NCBI RefSeq assembly: GCF_023016115.1
Contig: NZ_JALKBH010000007.1
Location: forward strand, 1 to 64,000
Direction of reading: 5' to 3'
Length of the DNA stretch: 64,000 bases
Source of the DNA: Alcanivorax sp. S6407
Lineage (GTDB): Bacteria > Pseudomonadota > Gammaproteobacteria > Pseudomonadales > Alcanivoracaceae
Shown: positions 1 through 12,561 of the stretch, piece by piece
How positions within the stretch are numbered: the stretch's first letter is position 1
Layout: each line of letters begins with the position of its first letter
Position numbers and translations under genes: made by a program
The notes under the pieces: generated by a model
What the model was told of the DNA's origin: nothing
The model's database searches: none
What the model saw: the letters and a program-made list of their open reading frames with translations, nothing else

Positions 1-113
<113 letters not shown>

Positions 114-191
114 ACGACAAAGATATCTGTCCTGTTCAGGGCCCACACGTTTGCTTGTCTGGTAATTAAAGGGTGTAGACGCTTTTTGTAT

Positions 192-268
<77 letters not shown>

Positions 269-285
269 TTTTCAGCATGAAAAAT

Positions 286-361
286 GGGGCCTTAGCTCAG
301 CTGGGAGAGCGCCTGCCTTGCACGCAGGAGGTCAGCGGTTCGATCCCGCTAGGCTCCACCA
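286..361 (+). tRNA. tRNA-Ala (TGC)
   Basis: A 76-base cloverleaf starting GGGGCCT and ending AGGCTCC-ACCA, with anticodon TGC. It is the second spacer tRNA, 17 bases after tRNA-Ile. Confidence 0.97.
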
Positions 362-460
362 ATGTTGACTAGGTAGAAGCGTTAAAGAAGTCAGAATCAA
401 GCATTACTTTGCTTGCTTCTGACTTTTTGGGTCAGACGTCGCAATCTTTATGGTTCGACA

Positions 461-479
461 AGCTCTTTAAAAATTTGGG
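461..479 (+). promoter_or_regulatory. rRNA antitermination boxA-like element
   Basis: The stretch GCTCTTTAAAAATTTGG, about 150 bases before 23S, matches the conserved boxA-type element of rRNA spacers. NusB/S10 bind this element to keep RNA polymerase termination-resistant. The call rests on motif and position. Confidence 0.7.
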
Positions 480-521
480 AAATGAGAAGTCCAAGTATTC
501 ATTGAGAATGCAAGCGTTAGA

Positions 522-544
522 GACTTTCTGACACTTGTGTCTTT
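522..544 (+). other. 5' half of the 23S processing stem
   Basis: Bases 522-544 can pair, with minor bulges, with 3568-3588 on the other side of the 23S gene (GACTT-CTGACAC against GTGTCAG-AAGTC). This matches the long stem cut by RNase III when 23S is released from the precursor. Confidence 0.6.
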
Positions 545-632
545 ATGGTGAATCGTTATCACGATGAATGACCTGGGCGGTGATGGAGGATTTGTCGAAA
601 GGCGAATCGGAAGTGACTGTTTTGGGTTATAT

Positions 633-3523
<2,891 letters not shown>

Positions 3524-3707
3524 TAACACCAAAGCAGTCCCGCGACTCCATCGAGTCAGGACAGCGTAAAGACAGTGTGTCAGAAGTCAGCTTGCTAACA
3601 GTGAATAGCAAACTTCTCGTTCCCAATTTGGCTTTGCCGGTCAGTCGAGTAGTCGACCGGTAAGGCAACCTAATTTAGCGATGCCCTTGTGGATAGCTAA
3701 ACCAGTT

Positions 3708-3826
3708 TGCCTGACGACAATAGAGTGTTGGAACCACCTGATCCCATGCCGAACTCAGAAGTGAAACGACACATCGCCGATGGTAGTGTGGGGCTTCCCC
3801 ATGTGAGAGTAGGTCATCGTCAGGCT
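3708..3826 (+). rRNA. rrf: 5S rRNA
   Basis: A 5S rRNA of about 119 bases. Terminal TGCCTGACGA pairs with TCGTCAGGC, and the conserved interior CCGAACTCAGAAGTGAAAC is present. It closes the rRNA operon and is followed by a strong terminator. Confidence 0.96.
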
Positions 3827-3830
3827 CTTA

Positions 3831-3883
3831 AACCAAACAAAAGACCCCCGCCACGAAAGTGACGGGGGTTTTTTGTTTGGTTT
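3831..3883 (+). terminator. rRNA operon terminator
   Basis: The stem CCCCCGCCAC / GTGACGGGGG has one mismatch and a GAAA loop, followed by TTTTTTG. The outer flanks AAACCAAACAAAA and TTTTGTTTGGTTT extend the pairing. It lies five bases after 5S and works as an intrinsic terminator. Confidence 0.9.
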
Positions 3884-4024
3884 AGGATCACGAGGAATTA
3901 CTTTCCCTACCTCGCAGCGCTTGCGCTGCCATGTGACACCCGATGCACCGAAGGTGCCAGGGTGAGGCGCCGCAGGCGTCCCGAAGGGATAACAAGCATG
4001 CTTGTTACCTAAGTAGGTCATGAC

Positions 4025-4094
4025 ACGCCAGACGCATCACGCATCACGCCAGACGCCCAAACCCCAAACCCCAAAGCCCAAAGCCCAAAGCCAA
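4025..4094. repeat. degenerate 7-base tandem array, 10 units
   Basis: Ten consecutive heptamers without gaps drift from ACGCCAG/ACGCATC through ACGCCCA and AACCCCA to AAGCCCA/AAGCCAA. Neighbouring units differ by 0-3 bases, so the array looks as if it grew by local duplication. A second 70-base heptamer array lies at 12562-12631. The array sits in the non-coding stretch after the rRNA operon. Confidence 0.75.
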
Positions 4095-4109
4095 ACAACA
4101 CCCCAACCC

Positions 4110-4316
4110 GTAGGAGCCTGCCTGCAGGCGATCCCTCCCATAAAAAAACCAAACTCATCGCGTGCAGGCACGCTCCCACAGCAGCGGCAAAGGACGCTTC
4201 AGCTATCCCGTCCATCGCCATGCAGGCATGAGCTCCTGCGACGCGCCTTCTTCTTGCGCCAGTGCTAACCGTGCCTGCGAAAGGCAAAAGATCGCCAGCA
4301 GGCTGGCTCCTACGGC
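4110..4316. repeat. cluster of four REP-like palindromes
   Basis: Four short imperfect palindromes share a core of the type TAGGAGC-CTG-CAGGC-GCGAT. They lie at about 4110-4132 (forward), and 4156-4178, 4216-4238 and 4290-4313 (inverted). The form resembles the REP elements of Pseudomonas and relatives. No REP-associated transposase gene is in the window. Together with the heptamer array, this accounts for the gene-free stretch 3884-4415. Confidence 0.65.
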
Positions 4317-4415
4317 GGTCGCTTCCGACCAGCCCGGGGAAAAAGTGGAAACCATAACGGGGCCCAGCCGTATCCTCTGTCACCGCGCAGGGGCACGGCG
4401 GTATGGATGCTGGGG

Positions 4416-5318
4416 TCAGCCCAGTAACGGACTGCCTTCAGGTAGGTAGAGGGACAGGCCCTCATGAATAACCTTGATGGCAAATCGGGTGTCCTCAATC
4501 GGCTCGCCATCCAGATTAAAGTGCATGGGGGAGGGGGTTTCGACAAGCAGCTCCCTGACCCGACTGCGAATGAACAGCCCCGGTTGATCCGGGTCCTGTC
4601 TGGCTTCGCTGTCAAACAGTTCGCGAACGCCGGCAAGCAGATCCATGTCGGCGGGCAGAATAGCTACATCAAGCAGACCATCATTAATCAGGGCATCGGG
4701 GCAGAGCTGCTGTCCCCCTCCGGCCTGACGGCCATTGCCCAGCCCGACGGCCAGAAATTCCCCTTGCCAATCGAAGTCATCGCCCTTGAAGTGGCCCTGG
4801 GCTGCCTGGATTTCGGTGAACTTGCTCAGCCCGGTGAGAAAGTAGGCGGCGCCACCGAGCAGCTTTTTCAGCTCTTCCGAGGTTTGGGTGGTCACCTCGG
4901 TACCGAAACCGCCGGTGGCCATATTCAGAAAATACTGGTCATTGATACTGATCGCATCGCACGGAGCTGGCGCGTTGTCGAGCAATGCCAGCGCCGCGTC
5001 CATGTCATCAGGAATGCCAGCGGCAGTGGCCAAATCGTTGGCGGTTCCCAGGGGGAGGATGGCCAGTGACAGGTCGTCCCTGTCGCTGGCCATCATGGCG
5101 TTGACGATGTCTCTAACCGACCCGTCGCCACCTGCGGCAATGAAGTCCCGGGCACCGGCAGCGAGACCCTCTCTGACCAGGCGTTCTGCATCGCCAGCTT
5201 CCCAGGTCACGCGAACCTGAATATCCAGACCACTGTCACGCCGGGCCATGATGGCCTGGCGTAACGCTTCATGGCTTGCCTGTTTGCCGTGCAGGATCAA
5301 CCAGTAGCATTTACTCAC
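4416..5318 (-). CDS. yegS: lipid kinase of the YegS family
   Basis: A 300-residue protein, the usual YegS length. YegS is a cytosolic enzyme that uses ATP to phosphorylate phosphatidylglycerol or diacylglycerol-like lipids. The nucleotide-binding GGDGS motif (about residue 83) and PLGTANDLA (about 107) are present. So are NMATGGFGTE, the GNGRQAGGGQQLCP block and the C-terminal NLDGEP typical of diacylglycerol-kinase catalytic domains. The long near-identity blocks with E. coli YegS support the symbol. The start overlaps the end of the upstream lipoprotein gene by 8 bases, so the two are probably translated from one mRNA. Confidence 0.9.
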   Translation of the reverse strand: MSKCYWLILHGKQASHEALRQAIMARRDSGLDIQVRVTWEAGDAERLVREGLAAGARDFIAAGGDGSVRDIVNAMMASDRDDLSLAILPLGTANDLATAAGIPDDMDAALALLDNAPAPCDAISINDQYFLNMATGGFGTEVTTQTSEELKKLLGGAAYFLTGLSKFTEIQAAQGHFKGDDFDWQGEFLAVGLGNGRQAGGGQQLCPDALINDGLLDVAILPADMDLLAGVRELFDSEARQDPDQPGLFIRSRVRELLVETPSPMHFNLDGEPIEDTRFAIKVIHEGLSLYLPEGSPLLG

Positions 5319-6306
5319 TGGCTACGCTGTCCTCTACTGGCTCAGAAATGATTTCCGGCAGATCCGCACTGGCGGTCTTTTCCGCAGTCACAGAAATGTT
5401 TCTCTCAGCTGGGAACACCAATGTCTGATCTGTTTCCGGATCGTCATCAAGGGCCTGACAGGTGAAGGCAACGGTGTAATCACCAGCCGGTACAAAGCCG
5501 ATCTCATACTGGTAGCTATCCGTTTCACCGTTATAGACCACATTGGCAGTGGTCAGGGGGTTGCTGGTGTCGGCCGGCTGTCCCAGTTCGTCCAGAAAGA
5601 TGTCGCCAGTGTCGGCATCGAAGTTGTTGTAGAGGTACACCGCGTTGCCTTCCAGGCTGTCACTCTCCAGATCCGTGGTGCAGCTGGCGTCATTGATCAG
5701 ACTATCGGCAACCGTACCACTGATGGCGCCTACTTCACTGTTGTCCACCATGCGGATGGCGGGGCGGAGCAGGTAATAGCCCTTGTTATTCTCGGGCTTG
5801 GTGATGGCCCGGCGCAGATCCACATCCAGCGTGAAGTTCACCTCACCATTGACCGGCACCACGAACCCGCTGACCAGTTGAACATGGCGGACTTTCTCGG
5901 AGCCGTTCTGCTGTCCGGGTACATAGAGGTCGTATTCCCCACCCAGGTCATCGACTACATAGGTGTTATCGGCGCCGCCCAGCACATGCAGACGCACCCA
6001 GTTGTAGCGGCCGGCAGGCACCGTGGTTCTGGGCAGAATCACGGTGGAGGCAGTGCCCTGCAGGTCAAGCAGGTTGTCGATCACCAATGGTTCGTCAAGC
6101 TCATGATATTGCGCTTTGCCTTCTGCTGGCTTGAACGAGACAGCATGGACCGTCAGCTGAACCTTCTGCAGGTCATCAGCAGGGGCATCGGTCATGGAGA
6201 AACTAACGTCACCGGTCTGTGCGGGAGCAACTGCGTCGCTGTCTGAACTACCGCCACAGGCGCTGAGCAGGGCCGTTGCGGCGGCAAGGGCTATGTAGTT
6301 TTTCAT
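5311..6306 (-). CDS. DUF4382 lipoprotein
   Basis: A 331-residue predicted lipoprotein. I use the ATG at 6306 because it has the Shine-Dalgarno AAGGAGA seven bases upstream and gives a clean signal peptide with lipobox LLSAC (Cys17). A longer frame upstream lacks these. After the signal comes a region of DUF4382 type (VSFSMTDAPADDLQKVQLTV onward). It is followed by a beta-rich C-terminal half with a carboxypeptidase-regulatory-like look and an acidic tail. The function of DUF4382 proteins is unknown. It should be exported and anchored to the outer or inner membrane. It is the first gene of a pair with yegS. Confidence 0.75.
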   Translation of the reverse strand: MKNYIALAAATALLSACGGSSDSDAVAPAQTGDVSFSMTDAPADDLQKVQLTVHAVSFKPAEGKAQYHELDEPLVIDNLLDLQGTASTVILPRTTVPAGRYNWVRLHVLGGADNTYVVDDLGGEYDLYVPGQQNGSEKVRHVQLVSGFVVPVNGEVNFTLDVDLRRAITKPENNKGYYLLRPAIRMVDNSEVGAISGTVADSLINDASCTTDLESDSLEGNAVYLYNNFDADTGDIFLDELGQPADTSNPLTTANVVYNGETDSYQYEIGFVPAGDYTVAFTCQALDDDPETDQTLVFPAERNISVTAEKTASADLPEIISEPVEDSVASE

Positions 6307-6534
6307 CACGGGTCTCCTTGGGTGATCAAAGTGGAATATCGTCACCCTACAAGGGTTGGTGTGCGGTTTCGGCGATCTGATCCATGACTTTACAACGATT
6401 AACAAGTGAGGAATGTGCAAGGACGGTAACAGTCTTGGCTATCGCGAAGGGCTATGGCTGGCATTGATTAATAGTATTTACTGATTGCTGGATTGTGAGT
6501 GAGAATCGTTATCAACAAATGGAGGGCGGGCACA

Positions 6535-6762
6535 ATGGCCAAGACAATGAGCTTTGCAGCGGTACATTTTTCAGTGGCGTTCACTGTGGTCTGGATGATG
6601 ACAGGGGACTGGCGTATCGGTGGTTTGACGGCGCTGGTTGAACCCTGTGTGAACACCGTGGCCTACCACTTGCATGAGAAGGTGTGGCGGCGGCGTCATA
6701 TCGGGCAATCCTTGAACAAAACGGTCATGTGCAAGGATAAACTCAGTGTTTACTCGATATAA
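6535..6762 (+). CDS. DUF2061 small membrane protein
   Basis: A 75-residue protein of the DUF2061 type. It has two hydrophobic segments (about residues 6-21 and 25-42) and the family pattern of a Trp-Arg-Ile-Gly-Gly turn followed by EPxxNTVAYxxHEKxW. The ATG at 6535 is chosen over one 36 bases upstream because GGAGGGCGG sits just before it. The function is unknown. It is monocistronic, between a divergent lipoprotein operon and a TetR gene. Confidence 0.75.
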   Translation: MAKTMSFAAVHFSVAFTVVWMMTGDWRIGGLTALVEPCVNTVAYHLHEKVWRRRHIGQSLNKTVMCKDKLSVYSI

Positions 6763-6812
6763 CCCGTTGGTTAAGCTAGCGCGAAGTATACATTTTCAGG
6801 GGTGGGTGTCAG

Positions 6813-7499
6813 GTGCAAAATCGTGCCAGTGATATAGATGCGATTCGCCAGGTAGTGAATCAGGTGCTAGAAGTGCATGCCCGTGAGGAAGGGGCGCAGC
6901 GCTCCCAGGCTCGGGCGGAAATCTTGATTCATTCAATGCAGGTATTTGCGCAGCGGGGGCTGCAGCGAACCACCGTTCAGCATCTGCTGGATGCCTCTGA
7001 TGTGTCCCGCCGTACCTTCTACAAGTACTTCCGCAACAAGATGGACGTACTGGAAAGTATTTATCGCATCTTTGTGGACAACATGCTGATTCACTTTCAC
7101 AAGGAAGTGAAACAGGCCGGTTCCGCCAACGACATTATCCGTAACACCACCAAGGTGTACTTCGAATACCATGTCAGCATGGGGCCGATCATCAAGTTGA
7201 TGATGGAAGAGGCGCGTTCGTCCTCGTCTGCGCTGGCGCCTCACCGCATGCGCGCCCAGGGCATTGCCGCGGAGGTGCTGACAGCACAGATCAGCCGCTT
7301 CACAGGGCGAGACTATGATCCGCTGGTATTCCGCACCATGCTGTGGATGCTGGAAAATTATTCCCTGTACATCTTTGATGACGGCGGTTTTTCCCAGGAG
7401 CGTCTGGAGCAGTGCCAGCGCGTGGCTATCGGCATCGCCGAATCACTGGTGCTGGGCAAGGTGACGCCCGGTATGCTCGAGCGTCACGTCGCCTCCTGA
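6813..7499 (+). CDS. TetR/AcrR family regulator
   Basis: A 228-residue DNA-binding repressor. The N-terminal helix-turn-helix (about residues 30-75) reads IHSMQVFAQRGLQRTTVQHL-LDASDVSRRTFYKYF, the TetR signature. The C-terminal ligand domain is generic, so the ligand cannot be read from sequence. It starts with GTG. No partner gene is adjacent on the same strand; the next gene is convergent, 7 bases away. Confidence 0.88.
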   Translation: MQNRASDIDAIRQVVNQVLEVHAREEGAQRSQARAEILIHSMQVFAQRGLQRTTVQHLLDASDVSRRTFYKYFRNKMDVLESIYRIFVDNMLIHFHKEVKQAGSANDIIRNTTKVYFEYHVSMGPIIKLMMEEARSSSSALAPHRMRAQGIAAEVLTAQISRFTGRDYDPLVFRTMLWMLENYSLYIFDDGGFSQERLEQCQRVAIGIAESLVLGKVTPGMLERHVAS

Positions 7500-7506
7500 A
7501 TCCGGA

Positions 7507-8304
7507 TTACTCCGGCTTGATAAACTTGAGTGTCATGCGGTCGCTTTCGCCGATCGCTTCATAGCGCTCCCGGTCCTGGTCACCCAGCCGTAATGTGGGA
7601 GGCAAACTCCATACGCCGGCGGGGTGATTGGCCTGATCCTTTGGATTGGCATTGATCTCGGATCGCTCAACCAGTCTGAAGCCCGCCTTTTCCGCCTGTT
7701 CGATCACATAACCTTCGCTCATATACCCGGTTTCGATCTGACGTGACAGTGGCCGCACTTCCGGTGCCCGGTGTTCTACCACTCCCAGAATGCCGCCAGG
7801 TTTGAGAGCGGCAAAGAAGCTGGCGAAAACCGCTTCGGCTTTACCCGCCTTGGCCCAGTTATGCACATTACGGAAGGTCAGAACGCGATCAACGGTGCCG
7901 GCTGGCGCAATGATGGTGTGGCTCGGTGGGTAAAGGGCAGTAATGCGGACGTGGTCGTAGACATCAGGGTGCTGGGCGAGCTTTTCCTTGAAGCGGGTCA
8001 GGGCGCGGCGATAGAAGGGAATGTCGCTGTCTTCCGGAAACTGGGCCGCGTAGAGCTTTCCGTTGTCATACAGGTAAGGTGCCAGAATGCTGGTGTACCA
8101 GCCCCCTGCCCCAGGCCAGACCTCCACCACTGTCATATCCGGCTGTACCTCGAAGAACTGCAAGGTGGCATCCGGGTGACGGTAAGGGTCGCGGCTTTTT
8201 TCTGCCGCGCTGCGATGCGGTGCATCCAGTATCGTTTCCAGGGTATCGGCGAACAGGGGGGGAGCTGCCAGCAAGAGCGCAGCAAAGGCAAAAACAATAC
8301 GCAT
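7507..8304 (-). CDS. exported SAM-dependent methyltransferase-like protein
   Basis: A 265-residue protein with an N-terminal signal peptide (cleavage after PPLFA, about residue 19). It has a class I methyltransferase fold resembling COG4798: VVEVWPGAGGWYTSILAPYL is the SAM-binding motif I, and VLTFRNVHNW and the GGILGVVEHR strand follow. An exported methyltransferase-like protein is odd because SAM is cytosolic, yet this family does carry signal sequences. It lies 9 bases downstream of a TetR gene on the same strand and is probably controlled by it. Confidence 0.75.
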   Translation of the reverse strand: MRIVFAFAALLLAAPPLFADTLETILDAPHRSAAEKSRDPYRHPDATLQFFEVQPDMTVVEVWPGAGGWYTSILAPYLYDNGKLYAAQFPEDSDIPFYRRALTRFKEKLAQHPDVYDHVRITALYPPSHTIIAPAGTVDRVLTFRNVHNWAKAGKAEAVFASFFAALKPGGILGVVEHRAPEVRPLSRQIETGYMSEGYVIEQAEKAGFRLVERSEINANPKDQANHPAGVWSLPPTLRLGDQDRERYEAIGESDRMTLKFIKPE

Positions 8305-8313
8305 GATCTCGTC

Positions 8314-8880
8314 CTATCTGAGGCCGCGGATCAGTACCTTCATGTAATCGGCGGCTTGTTCTTCCAGACTGCCTGAGCTGGTCAGGGCCCAGGTGTAAGT
8401 GGTACCGATGACCAGATTGACCATCATCAGGATGGTATCGCGGGTGGGCAGGGCAACGAAATAGCCATCCTTGCGTAGTTCGTTGAAGAAGGCATCGGCC
8501 ACCGGCAGGTTCTGTTCGATCAAGGCCAGATACTGGCGCTGGATATCGCCCATGAAGTCCCCGGCTTCCTGAATCAATACCCGACTGAATGCCTGGTTCT
8601 GTTCCAAATAGCGGGCCACCCGGCGGCACAGGTCTTCCAGTCGTTGCAGGGGCGGTTCCACGCTCATTAGCGAGGACAGCATGATGTCGCGGATATCGTT
8701 GAGATTTTCTTCAACGATGGTGAGCAGCAGTGCTTCCTTGGAGGCAAAGAACTTGTAGATAGTGGCCTTGCCCACGGCCGCCTGTTCCGCAATGGTTTTC
8801 ACCTCTGCGGTACGGAAGCCTTCGCGGGCGAAGACCTCCTGGGCGGCAACGAGTATGCGGGCGCGGCGCGGGTCATCCAT
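8314..8880 (-). CDS. TetR/AcrR family regulator
   Basis: A 188-residue regulator. The HTH is ARILVAAQEVFAREGFRTAEV-KTIAEQAAVGKATIYKFF (residues about 6-45). The C-terminal part resembles the AefR-like domain. The ATG at 8880 is used because the upstream extension reads out of frame through valS and gives nonsense sequence. It is co-directional with, and upstream of, the methyltransferase-like gene, forming a probable two-gene operon. Confidence 0.85.
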   Translation of the reverse strand: MDDPRRARILVAAQEVFAREGFRTAEVKTIAEQAAVGKATIYKFFASKEALLLTIVEENLNDIRDIMLSSLMSVEPPLQRLEDLCRRVARYLEQNQAFSRVLIQEAGDFMGDIQRQYLALIEQNLPVADAFFNELRKDGYFVALPTRDTILMMVNLVIGTTYTWALTSSGSLEEQAADYMKVLIRGLR

Positions 8881-8902
8881 GACGCAGTAGTCCCTGTGGT
8901 GA

Positions 8903-11662
8903 TTACAGATACTTGATCTTTTCCAGCTGCTCTTCCAGCTTGGCCAGCTGGGAGCGGTAGTCGTCAAGCTTGGCCTTTTCCTTGTCGACCACCGCCTGCG
9001 GTGCCTTGTCGGCAAAGTTCGGGTTCTTCAGCTTGCCTTCGGCGCGACCCACTTCCTTGCGCAGTTTGTCGATTTCCTTGCCGAGGCGCTCGATCTCCGC
9101 TTCCTTGTCGATCAGACCAGCCATGGGCACAAGAATCTCCATGTCACCGACCAGCGCGGTGGCGGAAGCCGGGGCGGAATCTTCCGGAGTCAGCCAGGTG
9201 ATGGATTCCAGTTTGGCCAGTTTGCTCAGGAAGGTGCGGTTGGCGTCGAGCAGAGCCTTGTCGCTGTCCTTGCCATTGTGGAGGTAGAGCGGCAGGGCCT
9301 TGCCCAGCGGGATGCCCATCTCGCCGCGGATGTTGCGCACCGCGGTGATCACGCTCTTGATCCAGGCGATGCCGGTTTCGGCATCGTTGTCGATCAGCTC
9401 CTTCTGCGGGGCCGGGAAGGGCTGCAGCATGATGGTGTCGCCATCCTTGCCAGCCAGTGGTGCGATCTTCTGCCAGATCTCTTCACTGATGAAAGGCATG
9501 AAGGGGTGCGCCATCCGCAGGATGGCTTCCAGCACCCGTACCAGGGTGCGACGGGTGCCGCGCTTCTGGGCTTCGGAATAGTCGTCGCTGTAAAGCACTG
9601 GCTTGGACAGTTCCAGATACCAGTCGCAGTATTCATTCCAGATGAACTCGTAAGCCGCGTGGCTGGCCACGTCGAAGCGGAAGCTGTCGAGCGCTTCGCT
9701 CACTTCCTGTTCGGCACGCTGAAGGGCCGAAGTGATCCAGCGGTCTGCGATGGACAGTTCCACTTCGCCCTCAAGGCCACAGTCCTGAGCTTCGGTGTTC
9801 ATCATCACGTAGCGGGCGGCGTTCCAGATCTTGTTGCAGAAGTTCCGGTAGCCCTCGATGCGGCCCATATCCCACTTGATGTCGCGGCCGGTGGAGGCCA
9901 ACGACAGGAAGGTGAAACGCAGGGCATCGGTACCGTAGGCATTGATGCCGTCGGGGAAGTCCTTGTGGGTGCGCTTGGTGATCTGCTTTTCTTTCTGCGG
10001 CTGCATCAGCCCCTTGGTGCGCTTCTCCACCAGCTCGTCCAGCTTGATGCCGTCGATCATGTCCAGCGGGTCGAGCACGTTGCCCTTGGACTTGGACATC
10101 TTCTGGCCGTCGTTGTCACGCACCAGGCCGTGCACATACACCTTCTTGAACGGCACTTCGCCGGTGAACTTCAGCGTCATCATGATCATCCGGGCGACCC
10201 AGAAGAAAATGATATCGAAGCCGGTGACCAGCACATCGGTGGGGTGGAAGGTGCGCAGCATTTCCTCATCATCGGGCCAGCCCAGGGTGGAGAAGGTCCA
10301 CAGGGCCGAGCTGAACCAGGTGTCCAGTACGTCGTCGTCCTGGCTCAGGGGAATGTCGCCCAGATTGTTGTCGGCACGGACTTCTTCTTCCGTGCGGCCC
10401 ACATAGACATTGCCGTCGGCATCGTACCAGGCCGGGATGCGGTGACCCCACCACAGCTGGCGGGAAATACACCAGTCCTGCAGGTCACGCATCCAGGCGA
10501 AATACATGTTTTCGTAGTTTTTCGGTACGAACTGGATGTCGCCGTTTTCCACCGCAGCGATGGCCGGCTTGGCCAGCTCTTCCACGGCCACGAACCACTG
10601 GTCGGTCAGGTAGGGCTCGATAATGACGCCAGAGCGGTCACCACGGGGTACCTGCAAGGTGTGATCGGCCACTTTTTCCAGCAGGCCAAGGGCGTCCAGA
10701 TCGTCGACCACCTTCTTGCGCGCGTCGACCCGGTCCAGGCCGCGATAGGCCTCCGGTACTTCGTCGTTCAGTGCTGCATCGATGGTCAGGATATTGATCA
10801 TCGGCAGGTCGTGGCGTTTGCCCACTTCGTAGTCGTTGAAGTCGTGGGCCGGGGTGATCTTCACGCAGCCGGAACCGAAGTCCGGGTCCACGTAATCGTC
10901 GGCAATGATGGGAATGTCGCGGTCGGCCAGCGGCAGGCGAATGGTCTTGCCGATCATATCCTTGTAGCGCGGATCTTCCGGGTGCACGGCCACGGCAGTA
11001 TCACCGAGCATGGTTTCCGGGCGGGTGGTGGCGACCACCAGGTGGCCGGAGCCATCAGACAGCGGATAGCGGAAGTGCCACATGTGGCCCTGCTCTTCCA
11101 CGTTTTCCACTTCCAGATCGGAAATGGCGGTGTGCAGTTTCGGGTCCCAGTTGACCAGGCGCTTGCCGCGGTAGATCAGGCCTTCCTTGTGCAGGCGCAC
11201 GAACACTTCGCGCACCGCATTGGACAAGCCCTCGTCCATGGTGAAACGTTCCCGGGTCCAGTCCACGCTGGCGCCCATGCGACGCAGCTGACGGGTGATG
11301 GTGCCGCCTGACTCGCCTTTCCATTCCCAGACCTTGTCGAGGAACTTCTCGCGGCCAAGCTCGTGGCGGTTGGTGCCTTCTCCGGCCAGCTTGCGCTCTA
11401 CTACCATCTGGGTAGCGATACCGGCGTGATCGGTGCCCACCTGCCACAGGGTGTTGCGGCCCTGCATGCGGCGATAGCGCACCAGGGTGTCCATGATGGT
11501 GTCCTGGAAGGCATGCCCCATGTGCAGGCTGCCGGTCACATTGGGCGGCGGGATCATGATGCAGAAGGAATCGCCCTGGCCGGAGGGTTTGAAGTGTCCC
11601 GCCTTTTCCCAGGTTTCGTACCAGGATTGCTCAATGCGATCGGGTTGGTAAGTCTTGTCCAT
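8903..11662 (-). CDS. valS: valine--tRNA ligase
   Basis: A 919-residue class I aminoacyl-tRNA synthetase that charges tRNA-Val in the cytosol. The HIGH-type motif ([12 protein letters not shown]) is near residue 45 and KMSKSKGNV is in the middle. Between them lies the CP1 editing domain, with the anticodon-binding domain and the C-terminal coiled-coil arm ([20 protein letters not shown]) after. The start [16 protein letters not shown] matches the family; the longer frame upstream does not. It is the last gene of the run pepA-holC-small gene-valS, which is the Pseudomonas order. Confidence 0.97.
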   Translation of the reverse strand: MDKTYQPDRIEQSWYETWEKAGHFKPSGQGDSFCIMIPPPNVTGSLHMGHAFQDTIMDTLVRYRRMQGRNTLWQVGTDHAGIATQMVVERKLAGEGTNRHELGREKFLDKVWEWKGESGGTITRQLRRMGASVDWTRERFTMDEGLSNAVREVFVRLHKEGLIYRGKRLVNWDPKLHTAISDLEVENVEEQGHMWHFRYPLSDGSGHLVVATTRPETMLGDTAVAVHPEDPRYKDMIGKTIRLPLADRDIPIIADDYVDPDFGSGCVKITPAHDFNDYEVGKRHDLPMINILTIDAALNDEVPEAYRGLDRVDARKKVVDDLDALGLLEKVADHTLQVPRGDRSGVIIEPYLTDQWFVAVEELAKPAIAAVENGDIQFVPKNYENMYFAWMRDLQDWCISRQLWWGHRIPAWYDADGNVYVGRTEEEVRADNNLGDIPLSQDDDVLDTWFSSALWTFSTLGWPDDEEMLRTFHPTDVLVTGFDIIFFWVARMIMMTLKFTGEVPFKKVYVHGLVRDNDGQKMSKSKGNVLDPLDMIDGIKLDELVEKRTKGLMQPQKEKQITKRTHKDFPDGINAYGTDALRFTFLSLASTGRDIKWDMGRIEGYRNFCNKIWNAARYVMMNTEAQDCGLEGEVELSIADRWITSALQRAEQEVSEALDSFRFDVASHAAYEFIWNEYCDWYLELSKPVLYSDDYSEAQKRGTRRTLVRVLEAILRMAHPFMPFISEEIWQKIAPLAGKDGDTIMLQPFPAPQKELIDNDAETGIAWIKSVITAVRNIRGEMGIPLGKALPLYLHNGKDSDKALLDANRTFLSKLAKLESITWLTPEDSAPASATALVGDMEILVPMAGLIDKEAEIERLGKEIDKLRKEVGRAEGKLKNPNFADKAPQAVVDKEKAKLDDYRSQLAKLEEQLEKIKYL

Positions 11663-11765
11663 GATCAGCGCCTGTTGCCTGAAGGGGTTGCCTGCAAAAA
11701 ATGAGGGCGAATTATAACGAAGCCGGGCGGCGACGTCGCGCCCTGAAGGCATGGTGTTGCCGGGG

Positions 11766-12107
11766 TTATGGCTGGTTTTTGCGGCGCAGGGCGTCACGCA
11801 GGCGCAGGCGCAGGGCTTTTTCCAGCTTGGGCAGGGCTTCTTGCACCAGACTGTCGACGATCTGGTCGATATCGGCGTTGTTCAGAGCAGATGGCGTTCG
11901 CGACGGCGCCGGTTGTGCAGGTGCCGTGGGGGCAGGTCGATCCAGAAACGGGTTGGCCCGCTCGCTGGCCAGCTTGCGGATCTGCTCGCTGTCCATGGAT
12001 GCGGGTCGCGATGGCGGGGCGGACGACTCCATATCATCAAGCAGGGACTGGATGTCACCCAGTTCCTTCAGCAATGCCTGCTTGCGTGATTCGCGATCGT
12101 CGTTCAT
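11766..12107 (-). CDS. conserved small protein between holC and valS
   Basis: A 113-residue soluble protein. It has an N-terminal helix ([17 protein letters not shown]), a Pro/Ala-rich linker at residues 50-72, and a C-terminal amphipathic helix ending [12 protein letters not shown] hypothetical gene occupies the same spot in Pseudomonas genomes, between the Pol III chi subunit and valS. The function is unknown. It is read in the same direction as its neighbours with gaps of 29 and about 100 bases. Confidence 0.7.
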   Translation of the reverse strand: MNDDRESRKQALLKELGDIQSLLDDMESSAPPSRPASMDSEQIRKLASERANPFLDRPAPTAPAQPAPSRTPSALNNADIDQIVDSLVQEALPKLEKALRLRLRDALRRKNQP

Positions 12108-12136
12108 GCCTGTGGTCCTGAAAGGGCGAAATGAAA

Positions 12137-12556
12137 TCAGCCCAGTTCGTGAGTGGTGACCGGAAAGCCGCGCTCACGGTAAAACCGAAAGCGTTGCCGC
12201 CCGGTCTGTCTCTCATTCTCCTCCCCGCTGATCATTTCCGCCACCCTCTGGAAGCGGGAGGCGAAATCCGGCACCTGGTCGGTCAGGTTGATCAGCACAT
12301 CATGATGTTCACCGGGATCTGGGCCATGGCCCAGAATGACGGGGGCATGCCCTTCATCATGGATGGCATGGGGCAGGAATCCTGTCTTGGGAGAGTGCCA
12401 GAATTGCTGGTCCAGCTGGCGTGCATGGGCCTCATTCTGGCAATGCACATACACCAGCCGGCCCTGTTTCAGGGCCTTGTCGGCAATGCGCCAGGCAAGC
12501 GCCTGACGGACACCGTCACCGGCCTTGTTGCTGAGGTAGAAGGTTACTTCGGTCAT
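12137..12556 (-). CDS. holC: DNA polymerase III chi subunit
   Basis: A 139-residue protein starting MTEVTFYLSNKAGDGVRQALAWRIADKA, typical of HolC, with the conserved VYVHCQNEAHARQLDQQFW and a later VLINL strand. Chi binds single-strand-binding protein and links it to the clamp loader through psi. The position between pepA and valS supports the call. Confidence 0.93.
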   Translation of the reverse strand: MTEVTFYLSNKAGDGVRQALAWRIADKALKQGRLVYVHCQNEAHARQLDQQFWHSPKTGFLPHAIHDEGHAPVILGHGPDPGEHHDVLINLTDQVPDFASRFQRVAEMISGEENERQTGRQRFRFYRERGFPVTTHELG

Positions 12557-12561
12557 ATTGA

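Noticed and set aside
3755-4383. Frames in the 5S/REP region on both strands
   Set aside because: They overlap 5S rRNA, the terminator and repeats; the residues mirror the heptamer array.
9278-11311. 677-codon open frame opposite valS
   Set aside because: It is a mirror frame of a GC-rich conserved gene, full of His/Gly/Val repeats of codon origin. valS is certain.
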